Assembly: GCA_010015805.1 (NCBI GenBank)
Contig: ML978121.1
Location: forward strand, 2,728,001 to 2,792,000
Length of the DNA stretch: 64,000 nucleotides
Source: Rhizodiscina lignyota
Taxonomy: Eukaryota > Ascomycota > Dothideomycetes > Aulographales > Rhizodiscinaceae
Direction: 5' to 3'
Part shown: positions 25,130 to 36,400 of the stretch, in pieces
Layout of the letters: every line of letters starts with the position of its first letter
How positions within the stretch are numbered: the first letter of the stretch is position 1
The notes under the pieces: generated by a model
The model's database searches: none
What the model was told of the DNA's origin: nothing
What the model saw: only the letters and a program-made list of their open reading frames with translations
Program-made: the position numbers and the translations under genes

Positions 25130-27022
25130 ATGGTTAAACACCCTCGAATACCGAAATGCGCATGGGGCATTAACATACTTTCCGTCATCGTCGCTCTGGT
25201 TCTTCTCATTGATGTCGTTAACGCCGCTCAACCTCTTCAGCTGGAGTGGAGCAGTACACACTATGGTCCTGACGGCCCATGGCAAGCTATAATTGTCTCC
25301 GTAGGCGGCAACGAAACGGATGTCCGAATTGGCTCGTCAAATGCTGGGGCACAAGCGACAGTCGACCTTCTACCCGGCTCCGTCTGGGAAGTGTTTGCGC
25401 TGGCCCCCGATGTGTGCAATCCATATCCAAATTCTCGTTGCGGCAAAGGAGGCTTCTGGACGCCTAATGACGATGATACCAATCCCAACAACCTCATCGA
25501 GATCTCGGCCGGCCTCACACCGCTCCAGTGGAGCGGTGGTGACGGTAACTCGTTCGTCGCTCAAGCAGTATCTGTCGCCGCCAGCAACATTAACGGCAAC
25601 CAGACTGTGTACAATGCCAGTCTTGCCTCGGTCACAAACGCAACTATTACCAACCCTGATGGTTCAAAGCGCGGCCCGGAGTTGGGATTCTTTTCTCTAG
25701 GAAATACGAGCCCGTCGCAGAACTTTTCACTCAACACTACTGAGGGAACGTCGATATCGACAGAAATCGTCATCGCCGGCCTCCAAGCATCAAACATCAT
25801 TCCCTCTTACTCTTTTGGCCTTCATTATGGCTCTGCCGCATTGAACTATCAAGGCTCACTGGTGCTTGGTGGATACGATAGGAGCAGGTTGATCGGGCCT
25901 CTGACCACCTTTAATCACGATAATAGTGGATCGCTAAACTCTCTGACACTTCTTGATGTTGGTATTGGAATCGAAACCGGAGGGTCTCCTTTCAATTTCC
26001 CGGGAACGGACCAGTCGGGTTTGCTCACTCGAAATACCAGCGAGGCCGGTGATATCCAGGTCACGATCGACCCATCAACACCTTACCTTGTTTTGCCGCA
26101 AAAGACCTGTCAAAAACTTTCCAACTACCTTCCAATCAGCTTCGACAAGTCACTCAAATATTGGGTGTGGCAGACATCAGATCCCAACTACAAGAAAATC
26201 ATCAACTCCCCCACATATCTCAGCTTCACCTTCCCCCCATCTCTCGGCGCCTCCGACAACGCTATCATTAAGGTACCTATAGCTCTCTTGAATCTAACTC
26301 TCGACGAAGGCATTACCAACAAGAAAACCCCCTACTTTCCGTGTCTCGACCTATCCAACAACGACGGAAATTATGTCCTTGGTCGCGCATTCCTTCAGGC
26401 GGCCTTTTACGGCGCCAATCTTGCGCAAAACCAGGCCTGGATTGCACAGGCTCCTGGACCCGGTCAGCCTGGCAATGGAGAACCCGGCCCTGTTTCTTCA
26501 GACGTTCAAGCTCTCGCCGCGACCGACCCTCGTCCCGACCCTTCGTCACTCAACAACGATGAAAATGCATTCAGTCAGAGCTGGGCTGCGTACTGGACAC
26601 CGCTTGCGACCCCACCTGCTACTTTACTGAATAGTGGTAGTGGTGGTTTATCAACTGGAGCAAAGGCAGGCATAGGCGTTGGAGTTGCAGTAGGCGCTCT
26701 GGCATTGATTGCGGGCGCCCTGCTTTTCTGGCTGCGGAGGAGGCGGGCAGCAAATAGGGATGCGGCCCACGAGAGATCCAGCAACGAGCCTATGATCCAG
26801 CAGGAAGATCACGGCTACAAAGGGCCCTCGGAGCTGGCTGGTGGTCCAGACGGAACGGCATATGCGAGTGGAGCGACATACGCGAAATACAACTACGACC
26901 AGCCTCCACATCACGGGGCGCATGAAATGCACGAGCTCCCTGAACATAGGACACAAGAACCGCAGGAGCTGCCTGGTAACGATCCGGAGCCGCAGGAGCT
27001 ACCTACTCGGACAAACACTTGA
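25130..27022 (+). CDS. Membrane-anchored aspartyl-protease-fold (A1-like) protein, probably of altered or no activity
   Basis: A single exon of 630 residues. I chose the ATG at 25130 (GCCATGG context) over an in-frame one at 24992 because it puts a signal peptide right at the N-terminus (hydrophobic about 14-31, ending NAAQ). The lumenal part has the pepsin fold: VRIGSSNAGAQATVD, GSLVLGGYDRSR, a second half with VTIDPSTPYLVLP, and NYVLGRAFLQAAFY near the end. The two catalytic-position aspartates, D79 and D314, are present, but the usual D-T-G contexts have become D-L-L-P and D-P-S-T, so proteolysis is doubtful. A transmembrane helix (about 513-538) is followed by RRRR and an acidic Glu/Pro/Leu-rich tail with two copies of PQELP. 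The likely site is the cell surface or a secretory membrane. Its role is unknown. Confidence 0.85.
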   Translation: MVKHPRIPKCAWGINILSVIVALVLLIDVVNAAQPLQLEWSSTHYGPDGPWQAIIVSVGGNETDVRIGSSNAGAQATVDLLPGSVWEVFALAPDVCNPYPNSRCGKGGFWTPNDDDTNPNNLIEISAGLTPLQWSGGDGNSFVAQAVSVAASNINGNQTVYNASLASVTNATITNPDGSKRGPELGFFSLGNTSPSQNFSLNTTEGTSISTEIVIAGLQASNIIPSYSFGLHYGSAALNYQGSLVLGGYDRSRLIGPLTTFNHDNSGSLNSLTLLDVGIGIETGGSPFNFPGTDQSGLLTRNTSEAGDIQVTIDPSTPYLVLPQKTCQKLSNYLPISFDKSLKYWVWQTSDPNYKKIINSPTYLSFTFPPSLGASDNAIIKVPIALLNLTLDEGITNKKTPYFPCLDLSNNDGNYVLGRAFLQAAFYGANLAQNQAWIAQAPGPGQPGNGEPGPVSSDVQALAATDPRPDPSSLNNDENAFSQSWAAYWTPLATPPATLLNSGSGGLSTGAKAGIGVGVAVGALALIAGALLFWLRRRRAANRDAAHERSSNEPMIQQEDHGYKGPSELAGGPDGTAYASGATYAKYNYDQPPHHGAHEMHELPEHRTQEPQELPGNDPEPQELPTRTNT

Positions 27023-28739
27023 TGGAATGCATAGTTAGATGGATTAAGCGCGGCGTTTGGGCGTGTACATTTTGATTTACTACGGTGTTAATTATGATGG
27101 AAAAGCATCATGCATGTGCGGCAGGTTTTTCCCCCTTGATACCAGCATTAGATGCGGCATGTATGTATGTATGCACGAGTGCATTTGAAAATATCACAAG
27201 CATTCCTACCTCCATCCATTGCTCCAATTCACGTGAAGCAAGTAAAGTGCTGATACTCGATGCCGTCTTCTCGGCTAGAATCCCTTAGACAGTTCAGGCC
27301 TCCAACCTGCCTTCTGGTACAGCCAGTAACATCCCCTTCAGCGCTTAAACATGATATTCCATGTATGCCAGCCTCATGCACTCTGCGGTACGTGGTGTGG
27401 CGTCGAGGAGCACGCAAAGCATCCTGCAGCACAACATGACATAAGCCGGACGAATTCTCTAGTACACACCAGTTCAGGACAAGTGCAAAACATCGAAAGC
27501 ATTCCAACAAATGACATAAGCCATACGAGCGACAAGAAAGACTGACCGGTGGTCGAATTTGGCATAGACTGCGGCCGCGCGGGCGCCGGAACGACTTTAT
27601 ATCCAGCGGCTGGGGAAGTGCGACATGTATATGGAATCACTGCCCCCGTTGCGCACGATTTGAGAGCTGAAGCTAAAATATAGAAATACGAAGAAGAATC
27701 TGAAATTAGCGAGGCTACAGCAGCTAAGGAATTTTGGGTTGAGAATGTCTCCTCGTTTCTTGCAAGCGACGGAGACTAGTTCATTCTCGATGTGCACGGT
27801 AGTTTGAAACATCCAGAGCATTTTCTTAATGGAACTGGTCAGCTGCCGGATTGCGACATCGAGTGAGAAGCAATGATAGCCAGAAATAGGCGAGTAGTTC
27901 CCTCACTCGCGCTGGATCAATATTTGCTGCGCGTGCGGGATTCCGGGAAGACCGCAGTCCTTTTAACATCGGAACCTCCCGAGCATCTTCCTGGGACTGG
28001 GGAGGGTATGAAAAGCCAGCGCGTCCGCTAGCGTCCGCTAGCTTCCATGCCTTCCGGTTTCCCTTAATGGATACCTCGTAGCGACCTAGGCGCTGCAGCT
28101 TTAATACTGGACCCACGGCACCTCTTTCGACGTCTTCCTCTGAGGCAACATACGTCGTGTCCGGATAGAGCCTCTATGTCGATTCCGGTAGAATCGTCTG
28201 TACCGTTATCGCGAATACCACTCAAGCCATACAGCATGAATCATGAAAACCTCCAACTTGCATTCAACTAACTGAGAGGAGCAGCAGCATATGAAGCTGA
28301 TTCTGGAACAATTTTCACGTAAACATCGTCGGTGAGAGCGGCCGCGCAACAATTTGGGAAGGTAGTGGCCCTGATGTTCTTCATCGGACCTCCAATGGCA
28401 GACAGTGGATTCGCGACCACGGTTGGATCCTTGGAACTTGTTCGATCTACCACGAAGGTCTTCGGTGAGGAGGAGGATGTTTACAACACCCTTATGGCGT
28501 TCCTGCTGCAAGAGGAGAAATACATGTACTCATGTCATACGAGAAAGAGAGTCACTGATGTAAGGTATACGAAAGAGAATGGAACAAGTAAACGGTCATG
28601 ATTGGCCACATGCCACTCAATCAATATAGGCAGAGAGAAGTCAAAACTTTGGGTCTCACCTTTCTAGCGAGTTATCTGGAGCCCATGGAAAGAAGTCAGC
28701 AACGCTTAATTAAAAGACCCTGTCAGAATATCAACGATC
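27023..28739. other. Intergenic between convergent genes, 1.7 kb
   Basis: No supported gene. A frame at 28332-28601 (plus) has no known domain and no splice or promoter support. A 10-bp direct duplication, AGCGTCCGCT twice, lies near 28018-28037, and a short TATG microsatellite near 27161-27172. Confidence 0.55.
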
Positions 28740-29658
28740 TCACAATTTCCCTTTGCTCACACCCCCACCAGCGTACTTCTCCCACTCTCCATACACCCTC
28801 TTCAACTTAAACCAACCCGCTTCCATCCCCTCCAGCCTCCCAACAACACTCTTCGCCCACTCCGTCTCATCCGTTTTAATCAGATCTTTCATAGGGAAGC
28901 CCTGGACCGTTTCCACACTCTGCTGAGGCAGGTCGAACTCATGCAGCGCAAGCCATGTCGGAGACGTCGTGTGCGTGACGTCCTCTCGTTGGAACTCGTG
29001 GAGCACCGACGAACTCTCTGGGTCTGGGCAGAGCCTGTAGCGCCGGGTACGCACATAGCCCGGGACCTTGGAAATGAGAGGGATATGCTCTTCGCGGTAG
29101 AAGCGGTCGAACTCTTCCTCAGACGCGGCGTCTTTCGGGGGTTTGAGGAAGGCGGATATGAGTAGCGGTGCTGGACCTATGCATAGCTCTTCTATCAGCC
29201 TCCATCGCCTTCCTATCATTCACCGCAAGTTCACAATATAGCCCTCCTGAAAGTCACGTTCAGAATGCAGCAGCGTTCAGCATACCTTTCCTGGCCCCCT
29301 CCCTCTCATCTACCTGTCTCTCCTCCGCAAACCTCGTCTCAAAACGCGCCTTACTAAACACCTCCTCCAGCAGATTCCCCTTCGGCTTCGTCTGCCCATC
29401 CAGCCCCTTGAACTCCGGCGAGAAGCGAAACCCCACGTCCTCCATCTCGTACACCGTCAGCCAGTCCGCCTTATTCAAGTACGGCGCATCGTCGGGTACG
29501 ATTCCCTGCACCGCCTCGTAGCGGGCGGCAGCGGGGACGCGGGAGAGCGCGACGACCTCATGGATGTGCACGTCTTCGTACCAGGAGGTGAATTTCTCTC
29601 GAGGCAGGGCAGACGGCTGCGTTATGCGCGAAGAGACCCAGAGGATGCCGGGAGCCAT
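28740..29658 (-). CDS. EthD-like dimeric alpha/beta-barrel protein with two half-barrels
   Basis: Minus-strand exons 29658-29286 and 29176-28740 encode 269 residues. The 109-nt intron (GTATGC to ATAG) splits a Gly codon. Each exon carries one ferredoxin-like half. The first has FTSWYEDVHIHEVVALSRVP and the second FDRFYREEHIPLISKVPGYV, both of the W/F-Y-x-E-x-H-I type seen in EthD and related stress-responsive barrel proteins. The two halves would fold together as a pseudo-dimer. Such proteins bind or modify small aromatic or lipophilic compounds, or have unknown roles; the substrate is not visible. There is no signal peptide or membrane segment. The strong similarity of layout suggests an ancient internal duplication with the intron near the junction. 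Confidence 0.75.
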
Positions 29659-30919
29659 GGTTTCGCGTGATTGGGACGTTCGAGATGCACTCCGCAGAAA
29701 ACTTTGACGCGCAGTCCCGATTCGGGCTCGGTTGAATGTACGTAGCTCTTTCCAGCGCTCCTCTCAGCTCTGTTTTGGCGGGAGTTGGGCACGACTGCAC
29801 GGGAAGTATTGTAAGGGGTTCCCTGACCCTGATCGTTGGAAAGCGCTGAAGGGTGGACCGCACACCGGTAGAGTGCGCCTGGCTATCTCGCCCGTACAGC
29901 TGTAGCCCACACTCGACGTAGCAGTGCTCTGTTGCCCCGTCGTATTCCGAGTCGTTTCGTTCGCGCGAAAATCCGCCGCCCTCTTCTTATCCGTACTCTT
30001 TTTCAGCCGTAACGAGCTTGCTTTCCCGCTGCCACGTCCAGTTCCCCTTGCCGCAGAAAAGGAGAGGTTCGAGACTCGATCTCACATGAAAACTAGTCCA
30101 ATTCGATGCGCAAGCCTCCATTTTGTGCGAAGCAGTGTATTCTCCAAGTCTCTAGCGGCTGCTCGCTCGGCTATTAGAGACTCCTGAGATGGAGTGATCT
30201 GGTGGTGCTGGGATGAACATATCCGGGAAGGAGACGGCTGCCTGAGGTGAAAATCCGGGGTAACCATCATCCCCACACACGGGCCGTGTGGATGGTCCCT
30301 GGCGCAATGACGTCAATAAGACTGCAGAACAGCGGCGCGGGAAGCTATCTGACGCGAAACGGGAGCGTTCCAAGTGTTGGAACTTGGGACGATCGTGACA
30401 GTCTACATGACGGGTAAGCCTTGGGCTGGAGTCATTGTGCATCAAGGCTTGCCTCTCTGGGCGGGAAGTGCAGTAGTCCGGTGAGAATACGCGAGAGCCA
30501 CTTCAAGGCTTTCCACGCTTGTATTGGGCACTGAAGACATTCGCAATTTGGAGACAACTTTGATAGATGCTGTACAATAGCCGCTTGTACGGCGTGGAAA
30601 GCTATACAACCGGCTTGGTCGTCTACACGTATAGAGAACAATGAAACGTATCTCGGAAGGTGAGGCCGTCGCATTAAATCGAGTAAGTAATAGATGGGAC
30701 GAGGCGATCAAACAGACTCGTCCAACGGTAGCGCCCTGCCGCATCGCAGAAAAGGGACAATACAATGATTTCGTAGACAGGCGGAAGGGTCCAATTTCAA
30801 AATGCCGCACCATTTTAATTTGCTCCAGGTCCACTTTTTGCGCCGCGGAAAGACAGTATCGCACACCCAACACCGACTCTCCGCAAACATGGAATTGCGG
30901 AGCCACTCCGGAAGCCTCC
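29659..30919. other. Intergenic, 1.3 kb
   Basis: Promoter region of the EthD-like gene and 3' region of the kinase gene. Frames on both strands (30641-31189 plus, 30442-30945 minus) mostly overlap each other or the kinase and have no recognisable domain. Confidence 0.6.
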
Positions 30920-33484
30920 TTAACTCCACCCATCGCCCATGTCAAATCGGTGTCTCAACACACCTGGGGTCTTGTGCTCCTTTGGAGGCAGATGATCGTG
31001 CTTTGGCAGGACTCCAGCCTTGACACTGGCCTTGACGCCTTTTTTGGTGGCGTCGACCTGACCGCAGCACGAGCCATCGCCTTCCAAGCTGTCTGGAGTA
31101 CAACACTGGATGCCCTTGATGAAAGTCTTGGTCAGAACGTCACGGATCGTGATGCGCTTCTCCGGCTCGGGGTTGAGCATCTTGAGTAGCAGTCTGCGCA
31201 GACTGGGGGGATCAATGACGGCGAAGAGTGGTCCGCATTTCGGCCAGCCGCCTTCCTCGTTCACAACCTCGCCGTCCGGGTGGTTGGTCTTCCACTTATC
31301 CCAGCCCTCTATGAATCTCTTAAAGTTATCCTGATCAGGCTTCGCAGCATGCCACGGCGGTCCGCCAAAGTGCATGGTAATGTACACAATTGCGCAAGAC
31401 CATACATCCAGGGGTCTTGGATCATATTCACCTACAAGCAGACAAGTATTAGCCCCGTTGACTAAGCGATCTTACGCGGGAATCGGATCCCGTCAAGCGG
31501 TAGGCTGTATCGGGGAGGTTGTCAGAAGAATATTGAGGGGTAGCTAACCGTTCTTTGCCAACACCTCGGGGGCAATGTAAGGAAGACTGCCGCAAATTCC
31601 CGGTTGGCACTTCCTTACATCCCCCATGTTCTTCCCACATTCGCCACCTGCAGCCCTCAGACCAGGATGTTCACCGCAGAACACTTCGGAGACACCAAAG
31701 TCGGTGATCTTGATGTAGCCGTCCTGTGTCATGAGCAAATTCTCGAGCTTGATGTCGCGGTGTGCGATGCCGTGGCTGTGCAAGTAATCAACGCCACGCA
31801 GAACCTGCTTCCACAAGCAGATCTTGTCCTCGTATTTGTAATGGCCACTGTATGGTTTGAAATAGCCCTTTTCGACGAGAGCAAAGAGATCACCGTAGGC
31901 GCAATACTCCATGACATGATTCCAGCGACCGGCATGGGTGCACAGTCTGATGGTCTCGACGATGTTCGGATGGTGCAGAGATTTGGCGATAGTATACTCC
32001 GATTTGACTTTCTTCACATAGTCAGACTCGGCCTCGTCCTTCTCTTTTCCTCGGAACTCTTTGACTGCAACAATACAGTCCTTCGCATCCTTTCGTGCCA
32101 TGATGGTGACTTCGGCAGTAGCGCCTTTACCGATTGTCTTTCCACGCTTGGAAAAGAGCTTCGATGCCTTGAACTCATTGTTCAACTCGCAATAGTCAAC
32201 CCAGAATTCGTCCGGCAAACTGGTGCTCAATCTTCTGGCCTTCAATCCAGCGCCCTCGTTTGCATGCTTTGAAAATGTTGGGAAGAGCTGCACTGGCATA
32301 GGTTGCCCCTCAGAGTCGCCAGAATCATGCTCATTCGGCTTGCGGATATTGATCTTGGGAATCTGATCAGTACTTGCAGACCTCTTGCGTATCGTCTCAG
32401 GGCTCGGTCGTCTCTGGCTCGTGCCAGACTGGGGTGTCTGCCATGTAATTCCATATCGTGGTTGCCCCATCAAGTTTATCCCATTGTGTGACTTCGAATG
32501 ATGGTGACCTCCAGTAGTTGTGACCTTTTTCAGACGATCGTCTTCTCCCCCCTCCTCTGAAATTGTGCTTGTCAGCGAACCAGGAGATGGTGGCGTGTGG
32601 GATGCAGAGGTGTTAGGAGTATTGCGAGCGGACTGCGACATGGGAATTGAAGGTCTACGGCTGGTGGCGGAATAGGATTTGGAAGCGTCGAACTGTTGTT
32701 GAGCCAAGAGCATTGCCTCGTCGTTTTTGTTTGATGGTGTCCGTTTCAATTTCGAAAGAAATGTGTTTGCTCGCTTCACAATTGTGCGTTTCGGAGGTTC
32801 AGAGTTGACCGGTGTTGTGGGGGCTTTTGAGAGACCAGGTTTTGGCTTTGCTGGAGAAAGCTCTCGTGGGGTGTGCTCGTTACTTGGTGCATCAAGCTTG
32901 GAGTCTACTCTATCCTTTTGTGCAATCTGTCGACCTCTTTCAGGAGACGACCTTCGCCAGCCAGCAGGCACGTCATATAGACTGGGGCGATCCTTATTCG
33001 GCGTATCAGTGACAGCACCTGTTTTCACGGAGCCATTCTGTAATTGTGATTGCGCAGTCGAGTGTGAAGGATCCGAGTGACCCGTGGCCGATGACGCAGG
33101 GCTTTCGGTTGTCGGAGCCGAATTCGAAGTCTTGCCGGATTCTGAGACGTCAACTGGCGGAGAAGATATAGGGAGGGCAGGCTTGGAGTCTGCCTCGGTG
33201 GCTTCACCGTTCTCTTTATTCACAATTCTACCCTGCATCTGATTGTCTCGTAAGCCGTCTGCAGGAACGGGCAGTGGTGGCGTGGTGTAGAGTGGCGGAT
33301 TTGAGGGCGGAACGTCGTGCAAGGGTTTCGAGGTCTCATGAACAGGCTTTTGTAATGGAGCCACTGGTTCTATCGTCGGATCGTGGTGATGAAAGGAATG
33401 CGGTGTCGAGTCCATAACGGGCGTAACAGGCTCTGCGCCTTCACTGGCCGTTTCGGTACTCTCGTCCTCTGAGAAGTTTGTCAT
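30920..33484 (-). CDS. HAL4/SAT4-type (HRK/NPR family) serine/threonine protein kinase
   Basis: Minus-strand exons 33484-31549 and 31431-30920 encode 815 residues. The first about 440 are Ser/Pro-rich and disordered. The kinase domain starts near 445 with GKTIGKGATAEV, with Lys475 (VAVKEF), catalytic Asp577 (HRDIKLEN), Asp595 (DFG) and GSLPYIAPEVL. After the intron it continues with YDPRPLDVWSCAIVYI and PWHAAKPDQDNFK, characteristic of the yeast Hal4/Hal5 and Npr1 group. The C-terminus has QCCTPDS and ends HRFDMGDGWS, typical of Hal4-like kinases. Members regulate plasma-membrane ion and nutrient transporters such as the Trk potassium system. That role is inferred by family here. The 117-nt intron splits the Gly codon before EYDP. 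Confidence 0.92.
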
Positions 33485-36400
33485 CTCAACACGAACCGGC
33501 GATGGATTATACGATGGTCGTCCCTGAGATGGGCCGCGAGGCTTGGATGCGGAGGGGCAAGTAGACGCCGCTCAGCGACCAGGCTGAGCAGACGGAGAAG
33601 GTGAAAAATTATTACAAAGCTTATGACGACTTCCAATAGGGATTGGATGGGAGGCGACGATCGGATGCAAACGAAGGGGAATTTAACCGCGCAGGTCCTC
33701 GTCCGAAGCAGCGTCGGAGGAAGGTCTCTGCAACGAGGCAGAGGCGGCGAACAATATGAGGGATGAAGATGATGGATGTGTATAGGCTGCCATACGCCGC
33801 TCAATGGATATGGCCCAATTCGGGGTATTAGAGGGTGGGGGATGAAGCAGTGGAGGGGAGCAGGAAACCTGGGGATCAGTTGCTTTTCATCGACCGGCGG
33901 GACGAGGTGGACAAGGTCAGCGCGCCTACGTCAGGCCCGCGCTTCCATTGGTGGGTAGTCGGAGCCGATGAGAATCGCTTTTACGGATCGGATGGCCAGC
34001 AGGCTTTAATTTTAGTACGTTACGCCTGCGCCAGACGCTGATATGCCCGTCTCAAACAGGCGCTATTTGCTGTGCGTCGCGCAACGCCGTCCTGCTATCA
34101 AGCTCAGCACGATAGTAGCGGAACGTCAGCAGCACCGCCGAGCATACCGCCGAGCGATTCCGATACATTCTCTGAGCGACTCAGATGCCATTTATTGCCT
34201 ATAACAAGTGAGGGTTTGCGTTATCTCGTCCCGCCGTTGGATCAGTGCTCGAGCATGCACGGAGCGCGAGGCGCTTTACATCCAGAGCGCTCTAGTTCCG
34301 CTGCCACTCTCTCAACCACTTTGGACCTCCCAACGGCCAGACGATCCAAAGCACAATTGCAAGACCGCGCACCGCTTCTACCCTACAAGAAGCAAGCTCC
34401 CTTCAATCTGCAGGTGATCGATGGCCAGGGTGCGTTGGAGTGCTGCTCCGTGCCCAGTGCCCACCACCACCCTCAAATGGGACCTCAACGGCCTTCTCGG
34501 ATGGCTCGGCGGGCTTGGTGGCCATCGTGCCATCTCTCAAGAATGTTACAGACATTTTTGGCCACGACTTACCAGCTCGCCTTTTTCCCGTGCATGCCCC
34601 TCGGATACGCGATTCGCCAGGACAGGCCTTGTCAGCGGCGGCAGCTCTATCTAGTATCAGTAGGCGTTCTAGTCAGGTGGCCGTGGGCGACACACTGCCG
34701 CTGAGGCGGGACAGATTGGAACGACCCCACGCAGCTTGCACGCCTGCATTATGAGACAGAGCTGCAGGAAGAGCTTAACCTCTTGACTGCGACGCCACCA
34801 TCTTTTCTGTCTTACACCTTCGAGTATCACTATTTGCCCAGTCTTGTGCTCCGCTTGGCCATCTTTCTCCGCCGTATAACGAATGCACCGCAGGCCCACA
34901 TAAATGCGAGGAATGATCGACGTCGCGCTTTCGCATCTTCCGATTCCGCCGTGGACAAGGTCATTACTAACACAGCTTGTTAGCAGATGATCCGTAGAGC
35001 GCGGATGAATTGGATAATGCCAGGCTGACTTCGCGTCAAGTGACGAAGGATTCCATCAAACAGCCGGTATGAATACTGCTCCATGTGCCCATCATCTTAC
35101 CGCCCAACTGCGTAGCCGCGTTATGCGCCAGCTGCCTCGACGTTCAAGCTTGAAGGGCCTTTCTGCACGCGAACATGTCAACATGTGGGGGCTGTGGAGC
35201 ACAGCATCAAGCACATCAACGTCGACGGTTCCTGGCCGACGACGCTGCCAAAATAGCGAGCAGACGGCCTCCGAAAGACGCAAGTAGGCCGATGCCAATG
35301 GAAGCAATTTTCCTTCGTGCAATCCAGGAATTCACAGCGGCAGGATCGATCATCGTGCCTACCTCGCACCTTATGCATGTAAACGGCCAGCCGCTCGGAT
35401 TGCTTGCTGAGGCGCGCCTTCTGCCCTGGACCTGCGCCTTGGCGGGGCTTGTCGGTGGCATCAGGAGCAGTCCCTATTCCCGAACGCACTTGCCCTTTTG
35501 GGCCTTGCGCTCTCAAATCCATCTTATGTCTTCACTTATTCTCTGCCATCCCTTATCTTGTCTCACGCTCTCATTCCACTCCGTATGCCAAGTATCACTT
35601 TCACTCTTGGCTCTGGGCAGGTGTGCCTTGTAGGGCAGTCTGCCATTGCAGCGATCGTCACAGCATATCTGATGGAGCTCGGACGCGGACAGGCACATAC
35701 TCTTGCAGCGCACCTGACGGCTTTCACCGCCAGAAGCAGTGGAATGGCCCTTTCGAATCGGAATTACCCCCTCACCGACTCTCACCCCTCCGGACCTCAC
35801 GCGACAGCTGGCCACACCCAGAAGGCCGAAAAATTTGGAACATGCATGCATGCACCCCACGTCCCCATGCATTGTACATCGGGCACAACTCGAGGGCTCG
35901 CGGCAAGCTCAAATTTTCACAGATCTTCAACACGTGCCCATGGTTCCCTCGCCTCACTTTCCTTGTTTCCCTCGCTTATAGACTTCCAAGGCCGCTGTGA
36001 ACAAACTGTCAGCAGTGGACAAACGGCTCTTCCCGCTTGGATGGAAGCATACAACAGCTTAAGAGACAATTCTTTCAACCGCCAACCCCAGTCTGCCGTC
36101 CGTATTCTCCCCGTCGAACGTGCAGCGCCAGCACATCCTCCACACTTGGGTCTCGGACCGTAGCTAGCTCCCGCAAACCAACATGGCTTTCCCGTTCCCA
36201 TGGCGCTCCCGCAGCCAGGCGAAGCATTTTCTTGTTTCCCATAAAGGACATCCAACCTGCATTAGCCCATTTCAGAAAGGCAACACGCGCATGTCTCGGA
36301 CGCGCAGAATGGCGGGGGAGGGCGTCCCAACAAAGTCAAATTCGGAGCCAATTCAGAACTCGATCGCGTGCCTGTCGAAGTTTGATGCCACAGCGTGGGG

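Noticed and set aside
28332-28601. Possible small plus-strand gene
   Set aside because: No homology I recognise, no good start context and no promoter or splice support.
31604-32272. Plus-strand frame of 222 codons
   Set aside because: Antisense to the kinase domain, with no recognisable motif.
34072-34704. Plus-strand frame of 210 codons in the large gap
   Set aside because: No recognised domain, a composition like random GC-rich sequence, no plausible intron and overlap with other frames. Kept only as part of the gap description.
35404-36163. Two overlapping plus-strand frames of about 200 codons
   Set aside because: They overlap in different frames and neither shows conserved-looking segments.
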